Shown: piece by piece, positions 14,714-23,333 of the stretch
Position numbering within the stretch: the stretch's first letter is position 1
Layout of the letters: every line of letters starts with the position of its first letter
Assembly: GCA_900549235.1 (NCBI GenBank)
Contig: URNT01000037.1
Location: 1-29,121 of the forward strand
Source of the DNA: an uncultured Clostridium sp.
Lineage (GTDB): Bacteria > Bacillota > Clostridia > Lachnospirales > Lachnospiraceae
DNA length: 29,121 nt
Direction of reading: 5' to 3'
Notes under the pieces: generated by a model
Database searches by the model: none
What the model was told of the DNA's origin: nothing
Seen by the model: the letters and a program-made list of their open reading frames with translations, nothing else
Translations under genes and position numbers: made by a program

Positions 14714-16048
14714 ATGTCTTACGTTGATGAAATCTATGAGAGAGTCGTAGCCCAGAACCCGGGTGAGCCGGAGTTCCATCAGGCAGTGAAGGAGGTACTT
14801 GATTCCTTAAAGCTGGTGATCGATGCCAACGAGGAGAAGTACCGCAAGGCAGGTCTGTTAGAGCGCTTTACCGAGCCTGAGAGAATCGTATCCTTCCGTG
14901 TACCCTGGGTAGATGACAATGGCAAGGTTCAGGTAAACAAGGGCTACAGAGTACAGTTCAACAGCGCCATCGGTCCTTACAAGGGCGGACTTCGTTTCCA
15001 TCCATCTGTAAACCAGAGCATCTTAAAGTTCCTGGGCTTTGAACAGACCTTAAAGAACTCTCTGACAGGCCTTCCTATGGGCGGCGGCAAGGGCGGCTCC
15101 AACTTTGACCCTAAGGGCAAGTCTGACCGTGAGGTGATGGCATTCTGCCAGAGCTTTATGACAGAGCTGTACCGTCATATCGGTAAGGATACAGATATTC
15201 CTGCAGGTGATATTGGTGTAGGCGGCAGAGAGGTAGGCTTCCTGTTCGGCCAGTACAAGAGGATGACCGGCTTATATGAGGGCGTTCTCACAGGCAAGGG
15301 ACTGACCTTCGGCGGCTCCCTGGCAAGAACCCAGGCAACCGGCTACGGCCTGATCTACATCCTGGACGAGATGTTAAAGCACAACGGCAAGGAACTGGCA
15401 GGCAAGACTGTTCTGGTATCCGGTTCTGGAAATGTTGCCATCTACGCTACAGAGAAGGCTCAGGAGCTGGGAGCGAAGGTAGTTGCCTTAAGCGATTCCA
15501 ACGGCTATATCTATGACAAGGACGGCATCAAGCTGGATGTTGTAAAGGAGATCAAGGAAGTACGCAGAGGCAGAATCAAGGAGTATGTGGATGCAGTTCC
15601 TAGCGCTGTTTATACAGAGGGCAAGGGTATCTGGACCATCCCATGCGACATCGCCCTTCCATGCGCGACTCAGAACGAGCTGAACCTGGAGGACGCAAAG
15701 ACTCTTCTGGCAAATGGCTGCTTTGCAGTGGCAGAGGGCGCAAATATGCCTTCCACCAGAGAGGCAACTGACCTGTTCGTAGAGAACAAGATTCTGTTCA
15801 TGCCAGGTAAGGCAGCAAACGCCGGCGGCGTAGCTACCTCCGGTCTGGAGCAGAGCCAGAACTCCTTAAGAATGTCCTGGACCTTCGAGGAAGTAGATGA
15901 GAAGCTCCATGATATTATGGTAAATATCTTCGCGAAGGCTGCAGATGCGGCAGAGAGGTACGGCGTTCCTGGAAACTATGTAGCAGGCGCCAATATCGCT
16001 GGCTTTGAGAAAGTAGCAGATGCTATGCTGGGGCAGGGTATTGTTTAA
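14714..16048 (+). CDS. gdhA: NADP-type glutamate dehydrogenase
   Basis: A 444-aa protein of normal length for hexameric class I GDH, preceded by AAGGAGGT. It interconverts 2-oxoglutarate plus ammonia and glutamate. The catalytic domain has GPYKGGLRFHPS (K90), KNSLTGLPMGGGKGG with catalytic K126, and DIPAGDIGVGGRE with D166. The Rossmann domain begins around residue 230 with VLVSGSGNVA. GSGNVA followed by D-S-N at the end of the next strand resembles clostridial/enterobacterial GdhA; NADP versus NAD preference cannot be fixed from this alone. The gene is monocistronic with its own promoter, leader hairpin and terminator. Codon usage is biased like adhE, suggesting abundant protein. Confidence 0.96.
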   Translation: MSYVDEIYERVVAQNPGEPEFHQAVKEVLDSLKLVIDANEEKYRKAGLLERFTEPERIVSFRVPWVDDNGKVQVNKGYRVQFNSAIGPYKGGLRFHPSVNQSILKFLGFEQTLKNSLTGLPMGGGKGGSNFDPKGKSDREVMAFCQSFMTELYRHIGKDTDIPAGDIGVGGREVGFLFGQYKRMTGLYEGVLTGKGLTFGGSLARTQATGYGLIYILDEMLKHNGKELAGKTVLVSGSGNVAIYATEKAQELGAKVVALSDSNGYIYDKDGIKLDVVKEIKEVRRGRIKEYVDAVPSAVYTEGKGIWTIPCDIALPCATQNELNLEDAKTLLANGCFAVAEGANMPSTREATDLFVENKILFMPGKAANAGGVATSGLEQSQNSLRMSWTFEEVDEKLHDIMVNIFAKAADAAERYGVPGNYVAGANIAGFEKVADAMLGQGIV

Positions 16049-16082
16049 TCTCAGGATAAAAAATAAGAAAAATGATTTTGGG

Positions 16083-16118
16083 CCGGAGGCTGCTGTTTGG
16101 CAGACTCCGGTTTTTTTT
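16083..16118 (+). terminator. Terminator of gdhA
   Basis: CCGGAG-G-CTGC (16083-16093) pairs with GCAG-A-CTCCGG (16100-16110), with one G/A mismatch and a loop TGTTTG, followed by eight T's. Confidence 0.93.
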
Positions 16119-16189
16119 GCTTGCTTTGTACAATTATTCCGAATGGTGTAAAGATCTTGTGAAAAATATTATATAAAATTAATAAATAG

Positions 16190-16218
16190 TTTACAAAGCC
16201 TACAATAAACTTTATAAT
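16190..16218 (+). promoter_or_regulatory. Promoter of the symporter gene
   Basis: TTTACA (16190-16195), a 17-base spacer and TATAAT (16213-16218) in a very AT-rich stretch, 30 bases before the start codon. Confidence 0.75.
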
Positions 16219-16248
16219 AATCTTATAAAATTTCAGGAGGAAAAGACT

Positions 16249-17679
16249 ATGGAATTACAAATAGTACCATTGATCATTGTGGCTGGTTATCTGACTGGTA
16301 TGATGCTGATCGGCTTCATCGTAGGCAAGCTGCAGATCAAGGACAGCAGTGACTATATGCTGGCAGGACGGCGTATGGGCCTGTTTATGGTGGCATTTTC
16401 TCTGTCTGCCAACAATATCGGAGGCGGTTCTACAACGGGACTGGCTCAGAAGGCTTACGGAGAATGGGGCATGAGCGCTATCTGGTATGTGCTGGCAGCA
16501 TCCATTGCCATGATCCCGCTGGCTTATTTTGCGCCCAGGATCCGCAAGACCATGGCAGTTACCATTCCTGAGGTCGTAGGACGGCGCTTTGGCGGGGTGT
16601 CCAGCAGCCTGACGGCTGTTTTAAGTGTCCTGTCCCTGTTCTGCCTTACATCCTCTCAGATTGCGGCCTCTGGCTCCGTAGTGGCCAGCCTGACCGGTAT
16701 TCCTACCAATGTGGCTCTGTTGATAGCCGGAGCGGTGGTGATCATCTACACTACCTTTGGAGGGATGATCGCGGACCAGGTTTCTGACCTGATCCAGTTT
16801 ACTATTATTCTGGTGGGTCTTGCCATTGCAACGCCCTTTGTCATTCAGGGCTGCGGCGGCTGGGCGGCTGTTTCGGCGGCCCTGCCTCCGGTACAGCTTA
16901 GTTTTACAAAGATCGGCTGGGTTACTATCATTGGTTACATTTTTAACTATTTCTGTACCTTCCTGGCAGGCCCTGAGATGGTGTCCCGTTTTGAGACGGC
17001 AAAGAGCGAGGAAACAGCCAAGCAGGCAGCCTGGCTGTCGGCGGTACTGATGGCGGCCATGTCTATTTTCCCTACCCTTCTGGGTCTGGCGGCTCTGGCT
17101 ACCATGCCTGATCTGGAAAATGGAGGCGCAGGCGCCATGATGGCAGTTACAAGCGCTCATTCTCCGGCTGTGATTGTAGGTATGATCTCAGCGGCGATCA
17201 TCTGCGCGACCATGTCCTCCGCAGATTCAAACCTGCTGTGTATGTCTACGATGATTATGAATGACCTGTACTTAAAGTACAGCGGCAAACGGCTGGGTGA
17301 AAAGCAGATCATCACCTATACCCGCTGCTGCAACGTGGTTTCGGCGGTGATCGCTATGGTGATCGCCATGGCAGGAGTGCCCATTGTTACCATGAATACC
17401 TTTGCCTTCGGTATCCGCTGCGCCGGTCCCTTTGCCGCCTACGGCCTGGGTCTGGTGGTTCCAAAGGCAACGAGAAATTCCGGCGTGCTGTCTCTTTTGG
17501 GAGGCACTGTGGGCTTTTGCTTCTGGCAGTATCTCAGCGGCGGAGGTTTTAAGTTCGGCATACTTCCGGTGGTGTTCGGCTGTGCGGTCAGTGTGGTTGT
17601 ATTCTTCGCGGTGAACCTGATCGAGTGGGGACGGGGCGTGGAACCGGCGCCTTCCGCTTACGGGGATGGGAAGCATTGA
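16249..17679 (+). CDS. Sodium:solute symporter (SSS) family transporter
   Basis: A 476-aa integral membrane protein preceded by CAGGAGG. It has about thirteen hydrophobic segments and the SSS-family landmarks: SDYMLAGRRMG after TM1 (33-44), SLSANNIGGGSTTG (52-65) in the unwound TM helix, TTFGGMIADQVSDLIQ (about 168-183), and ATMSSADSNLL (about 321-331) with sodium-site Ser residues. It imports an organic solute with Na+. The substrate cannot be told; candidates include carboxylates, amino acids and pantothenate-like compounds. It lies 200 bp after gdhA, but a strong terminator and a separate promoter make it an independent unit. Confidence 0.92.
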   Translation: MELQIVPLIIVAGYLTGMMLIGFIVGKLQIKDSSDYMLAGRRMGLFMVAFSLSANNIGGGSTTGLAQKAYGEWGMSAIWYVLAASIAMIPLAYFAPRIRKTMAVTIPEVVGRRFGGVSSSLTAVLSVLSLFCLTSSQIAASGSVVASLTGIPTNVALLIAGAVVIIYTTFGGMIADQVSDLIQFTIILVGLAIATPFVIQGCGGWAAVSAALPPVQLSFTKIGWVTIIGYIFNYFCTFLAGPEMVSRFETAKSEETAKQAAWLSAVLMAAMSIFPTLLGLAALATMPDLENGGAGAMMAVTSAHSPAVIVGMISAAIICATMSSADSNLLCMSTMIMNDLYLKYSGKRLGEKQIITYTRCCNVVSAVIAMVIAMAGVPIVTMNTFAFGIRCAGPFAAYGLGLVVPKATRNSGVLSLLGGTVGFCFWQYLSGGGFKFGILPVVFGCAVSVVVFFAVNLIEWGRGVEPAPSAYGDGKH

Positions 17680-17692
17680 TGAGAGATTTTTG

Positions 17693-17735
17693 AAAGAGGA
17701 GCTGTGAAATTTTTCACGGCTCTCTTTGTGTTTTT
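17693..17735 (+). terminator. Terminator of the symporter gene
   Basis: A long stem (17693-17709 with 17712-17727, one bulged G and one wobble) with a very tight loop is followed by GTGTTTTTC on the + strand. The other strand has no T tract after it, so it serves the symporter rather than the convergent MATE gene, whose stop is at 17735. Confidence 0.8.
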
Positions 17736-19132
17736 CAGTGATGCTCTGTTTCCAGTTTCTTAATTTTTTTCAGTTCTCTTACTACAAATACAAAGGCCAG
17801 CACCGCTGCCGTCAGATCCGCCACGGGGGCCGAGTACATGATTCCGTCGATTCCCATAAATACAGGCAGGATCAGGATCAGCGGCAGCAGAAAGAGGATC
17901 TGTCTGGTCAGTGAGATAAAGATACCCTTTGAGGCTTTTCCGATAGAGGTGAAAAAGTTGGCTGTAATAGGCTGCAGTCCATTTAAAAATGTAAAAAACA
18001 GGAAGATTCGGAAATACTGTTCTGCAAACCGGAAGTATTCCTCGCTGCCGGAGCCGAAGATGGCGATGATCTGCCGGGGGATCAGCTGGAAGCAGAGGAA
18101 GGACAGGGTGGAGATAATGGTTGCGATCATAACCGCCTTCAGATATGCCTCCCGCACCCGTTTGAACTGCCTTGCGCCGTAGTTGAAACTGACAATGGGC
18201 TGCAGTCCCTGGGACAGTCCCAGCACCAGGGAGAAGAAGATCATATTTACTTTGGAAATGATACCGGCACAGGCCAGGGGGATCTCGCTTCCGTACTGAG
18301 ACTGCCCGCCGTAAAAGCGGAGAACATTGTTCATAACAATCTGTACAATCATCATGGCAATCTGGTTTAAAAATGGAGCCATTCCCAGGGCCGCTATGGC
18401 GCGGCAGTGCTTCAGGCTGGGCTTTAAGGCCGAAAGCCCCAGATGAACGGTTTTAAAGCGCGTCAGATAGACGATGACCATGATGCCGGATACAATCTGT
18501 CCGATGATGGTGGCAAGGGCCGCTCCAGCCATCCCCATGTGGAAGGTGAAGATAAACAGGGGATCCAAAATGGTGTTGATCACCGCCCCGGCAAGGGTGC
18601 AGAGCATGGAAAACTTAGGGCTTCCGTCTGCCCGGATCAGATTGGAACCGCCGGTGGTCAGGATGAGAAATGGAAATCCAAGGGAGGAGATGCCAGTATA
18701 GATCAGGGAATACTCCAGCACCTCCGGCGTGGCACCGAACAGGTTCATAAGAGGATCTAAAAACATCCGTACAACCAGACACAGGATCACGCCGATAGAG
18801 GCCAGCATGAAAATGGCATTTCCCGCAAAGTGTCTTGCGTTTTCCTTATCTCCCTGTCCCATGGCAAGGTTAAAATTAGCCGCTCCGCCGATGCCGCACA
18901 TCAGAGAGATGGCGGTGCAGGTGATGGTGAGAGGAAAGGCTACATTGGTAGCTGCATTTCCCAGCATACCCACGCTGCGGCCGATGAAAAACTGGTCTAC
19001 GATGTTATAAAGGGCGCTCACCAGCATGGCAATGATGCTGGGAATGCCAAACCGGGCCAGAAGCCGGTTTACTGGTACACTGCCCAGAGGGTTGGACTGG
19101 GCGGTATCTGAGGAAAGTGCTGTTGTTGGCAT
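17735..19132 (-). CDS. MATE-family efflux transporter
   Basis: A 465-aa protein starting at the ATG at 19132, six bases after AAAGGAG; the 76-codon upstream extension is rejected. Twelve hydrophobic segments in two halves have MATE motifs. Each half starts with a PSIIAMLVSALYNIVDQFFIG-like segment: first half residues about 30-52, second half around FLNQIAMMIVQIVMNNVLR. GQxxxPIVSFNYGA appears at about 345-358. It exports drugs or metabolites by Na+ or H+ antiport; the DinF/NorM-like subclass seen in Clostridia usually has no known substrate. It is a single gene, convergent with the symporter gene. Confidence 0.94.
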   Translation of the reverse strand: MPTTALSSDTAQSNPLGSVPVNRLLARFGIPSIIAMLVSALYNIVDQFFIGRSVGMLGNAATNVAFPLTITCTAISLMCGIGGAANFNLAMGQGDKENARHFAGNAIFMLASIGVILCLVVRMFLDPLMNLFGATPEVLEYSLIYTGISSLGFPFLILTTGGSNLIRADGSPKFSMLCTLAGAVINTILDPLFIFTFHMGMAGAALATIIGQIVSGIMVIVYLTRFKTVHLGLSALKPSLKHCRAIAALGMAPFLNQIAMMIVQIVMNNVLRFYGGQSQYGSEIPLACAGIISKVNMIFFSLVLGLSQGLQPIVSFNYGARQFKRVREAYLKAVMIATIISTLSFLCFQLIPRQIIAIFGSGSEEYFRFAEQYFRIFLFFTFLNGLQPITANFFTSIGKASKGIFISLTRQILFLLPLILILPVFMGIDGIMYSAPVADLTAAVLAFVFVVRELKKIKKLETEHH

Positions 19133-19406
19133 GGTGTTCTCCTTTGTGCTTGTGTAAAAATATGGGTTTGAACTATTATTGTAGCGTAAATGGGGCGGGT
19201 TGTCTATGGGGCTTGGGTGTTCGGGCGGCGGAAAATCGGGGATTATATCAAAGCGGTAAGAGAACATAAGGATATTAGAATAGAAAACTATGTCAGGTTG
19301 CAAAAATCTTCCGTAAAGAGGTGAATAGGTGGTATAATGGAATCGATATTTTATGCACATGATCCAGGATTTTTGGAGAGTAAATAATCATTAGGAGGAA
19401 CAAACC

Positions 19407-19751
19407 ATGACAAACAAACCTACCCCCATCCAGAATTCCGACTGGGAGCTTTCGGAGGATTTTTATAAGCCTGCAGAGGGTGCGGGCGAGCTGCGTCTGG
19501 AAGATTTTATGGAGCCGGAGGAGGCCCCGGCATCGGAGAGATCTGCTTCTTCACAGATAAGTGAGCAGGTACAGCAGCTGGCCGCCCGGATCCATCAGGT
19601 TAAGGAGCTTTCTGTCCAGGGCAAAACAGCGGCCCAGATCGGGGAAGCTCTTGAGATGGATCCGAAGCTGGCTGCGGATATTATGATCTGCGTCCAGTCC
19701 TTTCCTGAGGATAATGATGTGGCGGTGGCACATCTGATTATGATGGGGTGA
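19407..19751 (+). CDS. Small protein of unknown function with a C-terminal helix-turn-helix-like segment
   Basis: A 114-aa acidic protein, preceded by TTAGGAGG and, 69 bases upstream of the ATG, by TATAAT (19333-19338). The N-terminal half (1-55) is low-complexity, Glu/Pro/Ser-rich and probably disordered. The C-terminal half is helical; VKELSVQGKTAAQIGEALEM (about 72-91) has the spacing of a helix-turn-helix, and the protein ends in VAHLIMMG. I do not recognise the family. It stands alone between the MATE gene (divergent) and the enolase-superfamily gene (convergent), so context gives no function. Confidence 0.7.
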   Translation: MTNKPTPIQNSDWELSEDFYKPAEGAGELRLEDFMEPEEAPASERSASSQISEQVQQLAARIHQVKELSVQGKTAAQIGEALEMDPKLAADIMICVQSFPEDNDVAVAHLIMMG

Positions 19752-19788
19752 CGTGGCAGGCAGCTGCTTTCTGTTTTTACTTTATAGT

Positions 19789-20940
19789 TTACATAATGTG
19801 CGGTGCTCCGCTTATGGTATAAGCGGAAGGCTTGGATAGATCAACCCGTGACCATACAATAGAATTTAAGGATTTTAAATAGTCATAATTCAGATCCATT
19901 CCCCATCCAGGCTCATTATTTGGCCGGATAAAGCCGTCGCGGACTGTAAGGACGGAGGTAAACAGATCCTTATCCATGCCTTCCTCTCTGGGTTCATTTT
20001 CCAGAAAGGTAGTATTGTAAACAGACATACAGAAATGGACGTTGATGCAGTTGGCCAGGGAGCTTAATGGGTTATGAGGGCTTATATTGCGGAAGGAGGG
20101 TTCAGCCATAGCGGCAATTTTCAGCATACCAGTAAAACCGCCTGCAAGGAGTATATCTGGCTGGAGAATATCAACTGCGTGAAGGCGCAGCAGGCGTTCA
20201 TAATCCCAGATGGTAAAAATCTGTTCTCCGGTAGCGATGGGGACCTGGCGTCCTTCTCCAACCTCTGCCCAGTTTTCCATATTTTCAGGACGGATGGGCT
20301 CCTCTGCAAAGAAGGGGCGGTAGGGTTCAATCCGCTTGATGCAGCGCTTTGCCTGAATTGGTTCAAAAATCTTGCTTGCCATATCAATACCAATCTCAAA
20401 TTCATCTCCCAATGCATTTCTCATTCCGGAAAACATTTCCTCAATATCACGTTCTGCATGGGAATTGGGATCATACCCAAGGGATGAAACTAAAGTTTTA
20501 CAGGCAAAATATCCGTGTTTTTCCATTTTAGGATAAAGAACCTCCAGCGCCTCCTTTGAATTTTTTCCGTATGCATGACAGTAAACAGGAACCTTGTCAC
20601 GAACAGCGCCTAACATTTTATAAACAGGGAGTCCCGCTGTTTTGCCGGCAATATCCCACAGAGCCAGATCGATGGCGCTGACAACCGTATGCAGGATGGC
20701 TCCCCCGGGAAAGCGGGAATAGTTAAGGATTCTTTTCTGGATCCGTTCTCGGTCCAGAGGATCCTGTCCCAGTACCCACTCGGAAACATAGTCAACCATA
20801 TCAATGACACAGCGGTCAGCTCCTACACAGAAAAGTTCTCCTACACCATGTATGCCTTCGTCAGTATCAATGCGGACGAAATTAAAATTGCGGAACTGAT
20901 TCGTATGTACGGAATAAGAAGTCAGTTTTGTTATTTTCAT
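19789..20940 (-). CDS. Enolase-superfamily (mandelate racemase/muconate lactonizing type) sugar-acid dehydratase-like enzyme
   Basis: A 383-aa protein preceded by GGAGG. The N-terminal capping domain (1-125) and (beta/alpha)7-beta barrel are complete. Putative Mg2+ ligands are D in GIDMASKIF (about 190), E in FAEEPIRPEN (about 217) and E in IATGEQIF (about 243). D-x-x-Q-P-D-I (about 260-266) and H in SPHNPLSS (about 293) would be the general base pair. The layout resembles galactonate/gluconate-type dehydratases, but the D-x-H of DgoD is D-x-A here, so the exact substrate is open. It lies 27 bp after an SLC13-like permease gene in the same direction, which suggests uptake and first step of breakdown of one acid. 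Confidence 0.85.
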   Translation of the reverse strand: MKITKLTSYSVHTNQFRNFNFVRIDTDEGIHGVGELFCVGADRCVIDMVDYVSEWVLGQDPLDRERIQKRILNYSRFPGGAILHTVVSAIDLALWDIAGKTAGLPVYKMLGAVRDKVPVYCHAYGKNSKEALEVLYPKMEKHGYFACKTLVSSLGYDPNSHAERDIEEMFSGMRNALGDEFEIGIDMASKIFEPIQAKRCIKRIEPYRPFFAEEPIRPENMENWAEVGEGRQVPIATGEQIFTIWDYERLLRLHAVDILQPDILLAGGFTGMLKIAAMAEPSFRNISPHNPLSSLANCINVHFCMSVYNTTFLENEPREEGMDKDLFTSVLTVRDGFIRPNNEPGWGMDLNYDYLKSLNSIVWSRVDLSKPSAYTISGAPHIM

Positions 20941-20967
20941 AATAAACCTCCATTTTTAAATTAAGAT

Positions 20968-22239
20968 TTAGAGCGGGTAGAACAGCACAGCCATAAAGAT
21001 CATTGCTGCACCGTAGATAATCCACAAAGGGAAACAGGCCTTCAAAACATCCTTGATTTTGTAATGTCCGGCGGCAAAAGCCATGGCAATAGAAGGAGAG
21101 CTGGTAGGGCTCAGCATAGCGGCGGTTGCGCCTGCATAGATGGCTATGGCAAAAGGCCTGGGGTCAAGGCCTCTGGACATGGCAGTTACAATGGCAAGAG
21201 TTGCGAAAATATTGGCAGTAGCAGTATTGCTCATGAATTGTGTCAGAAGGGCTGCAGCAATATAAAAGGCAACCAGGATCATAAGAGGAGAGGGGGAACC
21301 TCCTAGGAAGCTCATGATGGTATCAGCTACCAGATCTCCTGCTCCTGTATTCTGCATGGCAGTGCCAAGAGGCATAACTCCCACCATCATAAACAGGGCA
21401 TCCAGATTCATAAAATTTTTTACATCATTCAGATCCAATATCTGAAGATAGAGAAGAATCAGAACCATAGCCACTGTTACGGCAGTCATATCTACCGGAA
21501 GATAATTTTTAAAGAGCAGGCCTCCAAAGGTCAGAATGAAGATTCCGTAAATGATTTTTTCCTGAAGGGATGTGAGCTTACTGCCTTCCAGAGAACGTCC
21601 TGACAGCTGAGCCTCATCGATTGTTCCCGCTGGGAAAAGCCGCCATCCAATAAATGCCATATAAAGAATACTTATGATACCTGGTACACATACAACCTTG
21701 GCGTAATCTACTACACTTAAAAGCTGGCTTTCGGGTACATTGTTCCCTTCTAAAAGGGCATTGATCATAAGAAAAAATGTACCCAGAGGGAGCGCTCCCT
21801 GACATGAATGGCCAATGACAGCGCCTGGATAGAGCAGATGGGATGGCTGAATGGGGCTGTCTTTATCCAGTGCAGTCATAAAAGGAAGGAGCATACTGAG
21901 TATGGCAAGGGGAGAGGCAAGATTGGTCATAACGGCGCAGATTACCATATATACCAGAATGATCATCTGTCCCTGTCCGGAATGACGGATCACCCATTGC
22001 CGGAGCTGATAGACCAGACTCGTCTTGCTTAATGCGCCGCTGAGAATAAACATGGCTCCCAGCATAATGATATTACTGTTGGAGAAATAGGCGTAGGCTT
22101 CATTAAAGGTCATAACTCCGGTGAGGCAGAGAACGGTGGTGGCAGTCATCGCCACAAGCCCAAGCCGAAACCGTCCGCTCATAAAACCAATTACCATTCC
22201 CAGAATAACGATCAGTGTGATAATTAATCCTGTATTCAT
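20968..22239 (-). CDS. SLC13/DASS-type (ion transporter superfamily) anion permease
   Basis: A 423-aa membrane protein preceded by TAGGAGGT. It has about eleven hydrophobic segments in two inverted halves, each with a family-type loop: MTNLASPLAILSMLLP (about 103-118) and QFMSNTATANIFATLA (about 332-347). The second is the SNT motif that binds Na+ and carboxylate. LSPTSSPSIAMAFAAGHY near the end is also typical. It probably imports a di- or sugar-carboxylate, the likely substrate of the enolase-superfamily enzyme encoded just downstream. It is divergent from two LysR genes. Confidence 0.88.
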   Translation of the reverse strand: MNTGLIITLIVILGMVIGFMSGRFRLGLVAMTATTVLCLTGVMTFNEAYAYFSNSNIIMLGAMFILSGALSKTSLVYQLRQWVIRHSGQGQMIILVYMVICAVMTNLASPLAILSMLLPFMTALDKDSPIQPSHLLYPGAVIGHSCQGALPLGTFFLMINALLEGNNVPESQLLSVVDYAKVVCVPGIISILYMAFIGWRLFPAGTIDEAQLSGRSLEGSKLTSLQEKIIYGIFILTFGGLLFKNYLPVDMTAVTVAMVLILLYLQILDLNDVKNFMNLDALFMMVGVMPLGTAMQNTGAGDLVADTIMSFLGGSPSPLMILVAFYIAAALLTQFMSNTATANIFATLAIVTAMSRGLDPRPFAIAIYAGATAAMLSPTSSPSIAMAFAAGHYKIKDVLKACFPLWIIYGAAMIFMAVLFYPL

Positions 22240-22304
22240 GATACCTCCTATAAATATTTGGAAAACTTATTTTTGATTGTCATTTCATATAATTTGCCGG
22301 CGAA

Positions 22305-22323
22305 ATACTGATATAGTTAGTAT
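22305..22323. promoter_or_regulatory. Candidate LysR-type operator
   Basis: ATACT (22305-22309) and AGTAT (22319-22323) form a perfect dyad around 9 bases. This contains the T-N11-A pattern of LysR-type sites in the form ATAC-N11-GTAT. It sits in the divergent region between the permease and the first LysR gene, 65 bases from the permease start codon. Confidence 0.6.
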
Positions 22324-22340
22324 AAAATAGATAATTGATA

Positions 22341-22367
22341 TTGACAAACGGGAAAAAACTATATAAT
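22341..22367 (+). promoter_or_regulatory. Promoter of the tandem LysR genes
   Basis: TTGACA (22341-22346) and TATAAT (22362-22367) with a 15-base spacer. The short spacer makes the exact -10 uncertain; TAATTT with a 17-base spacer overlaps it. It is 18 bp from the LysR-type dyad, fitting autoregulation. Confidence 0.55.
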
Positions 22368-22407
22368 TTATAAGAAAAAGTTATGTTTCTATCCGGGAGG
22401 GGTAAAG

Positions 22408-23319
22408 GTGGATGTTACAGACCAGCAGTACATGATCGCATTAGCAGAAGAAAAGTCAATTACCAGAGCCGCAAAGAAGCTGGGGCTTTCTCAGCCTGCT
22501 TTGAGCAGCTGGCTGAATCATATGGAGGATCAGCTTGAAACAGCTCTTGTCATACGGTCTAAAAAGGGATTGGTTCTTACGTTAGCGGGACGTATTTATC
22601 TGGATGGCGCATACCGTATGATGCAGGTACGCAAAAGAGTATATGCAGAGATTGCAGATGCTCTGGGTTGTCAAAAGGAGGTCATCACAGTAAGCGGAAC
22701 GCCGAATGGGGGAGCGAAGGTATTTTCTATTGTATTCTTTATTTTCCGGGAGCAGTTTCCAGAAGTATCTCTGCAGTTTCTGGAGGCATATAATCAGGAA
22801 ACCATGAATATGGTCAGAGAAGGCAGAGCTGATTTTGGTATATGCAGCAGCTTAGATACAGATTCTTCTGATTTTGAATATTTATCAGCCAGTGAACGGG
22901 AATTGGTGGTTATGCTTCCATCGCATCACAGACTGGGATATGATGCTTCGGGATTGAAAGCGGGAGCCAGACTGCCTTCTGTCGGCTTGGAGGCTTTGTC
23001 TGATACGCCTTTTATTATGCCGGGAAGGGAGATGTCCTATTATGATGGGCTGATCCGTTTGTTTGAGCAGGCACATTTTTATCCAAAGGTATTGTTTCAG
23101 AGTGCAAACGTAAAACTGCTGTATCAGATTGTCAAGAATGGAAATGGAGCGGCGGTTCTTCCGAGATACCTGTTTTCACCGTTGGATCCGGTATCGCCAT
23201 TTTCGCTGAAACCGCGTTTTGCTCATTTTTCATCGGTGATCTGTCGAAAGGGTATAGAAATGACGCCTGCCAAGAGAAAGCTGGCAGAGCTTCTAGCCAG
23301 GTATGGGGCAGCAGAATAG
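22408..23319 (+). CDS. LysR-family transcriptional regulator, first of a tandem pair
   Basis: A 303-aa protein with a GTG start at 22408, seven bases after GGGAGG. The N-terminal winged helix (1-60) has SITRAAKKLGLSQPALSSWL as helix-turn-helix. A linker helix and a two-lobe substrate-binding domain (about 90-300) follow. It is divergent from the permease and enolase-superfamily genes, with a LysR-type dyad between them, so it most likely senses the sugar acid or an intermediate and controls those genes. Confidence 0.9.
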   Translation: MDVTDQQYMIALAEEKSITRAAKKLGLSQPALSSWLNHMEDQLETALVIRSKKGLVLTLAGRIYLDGAYRMMQVRKRVYAEIADALGCQKEVITVSGTPNGGAKVFSIVFFIFREQFPEVSLQFLEAYNQETMNMVREGRADFGICSSLDTDSSDFEYLSASERELVVMLPSHHRLGYDASGLKAGARLPSVGLEALSDTPFIMPGREMSYYDGLIRLFEQAHFYPKVLFQSANVKLLYQIVKNGNGAAVLPRYLFSPLDPVSPFSLKPRFAHFSSVICRKGIEMTPAKRKLAELLARYGAAE

Positions 23320-23333
23320 AGGAGCGGTTATAA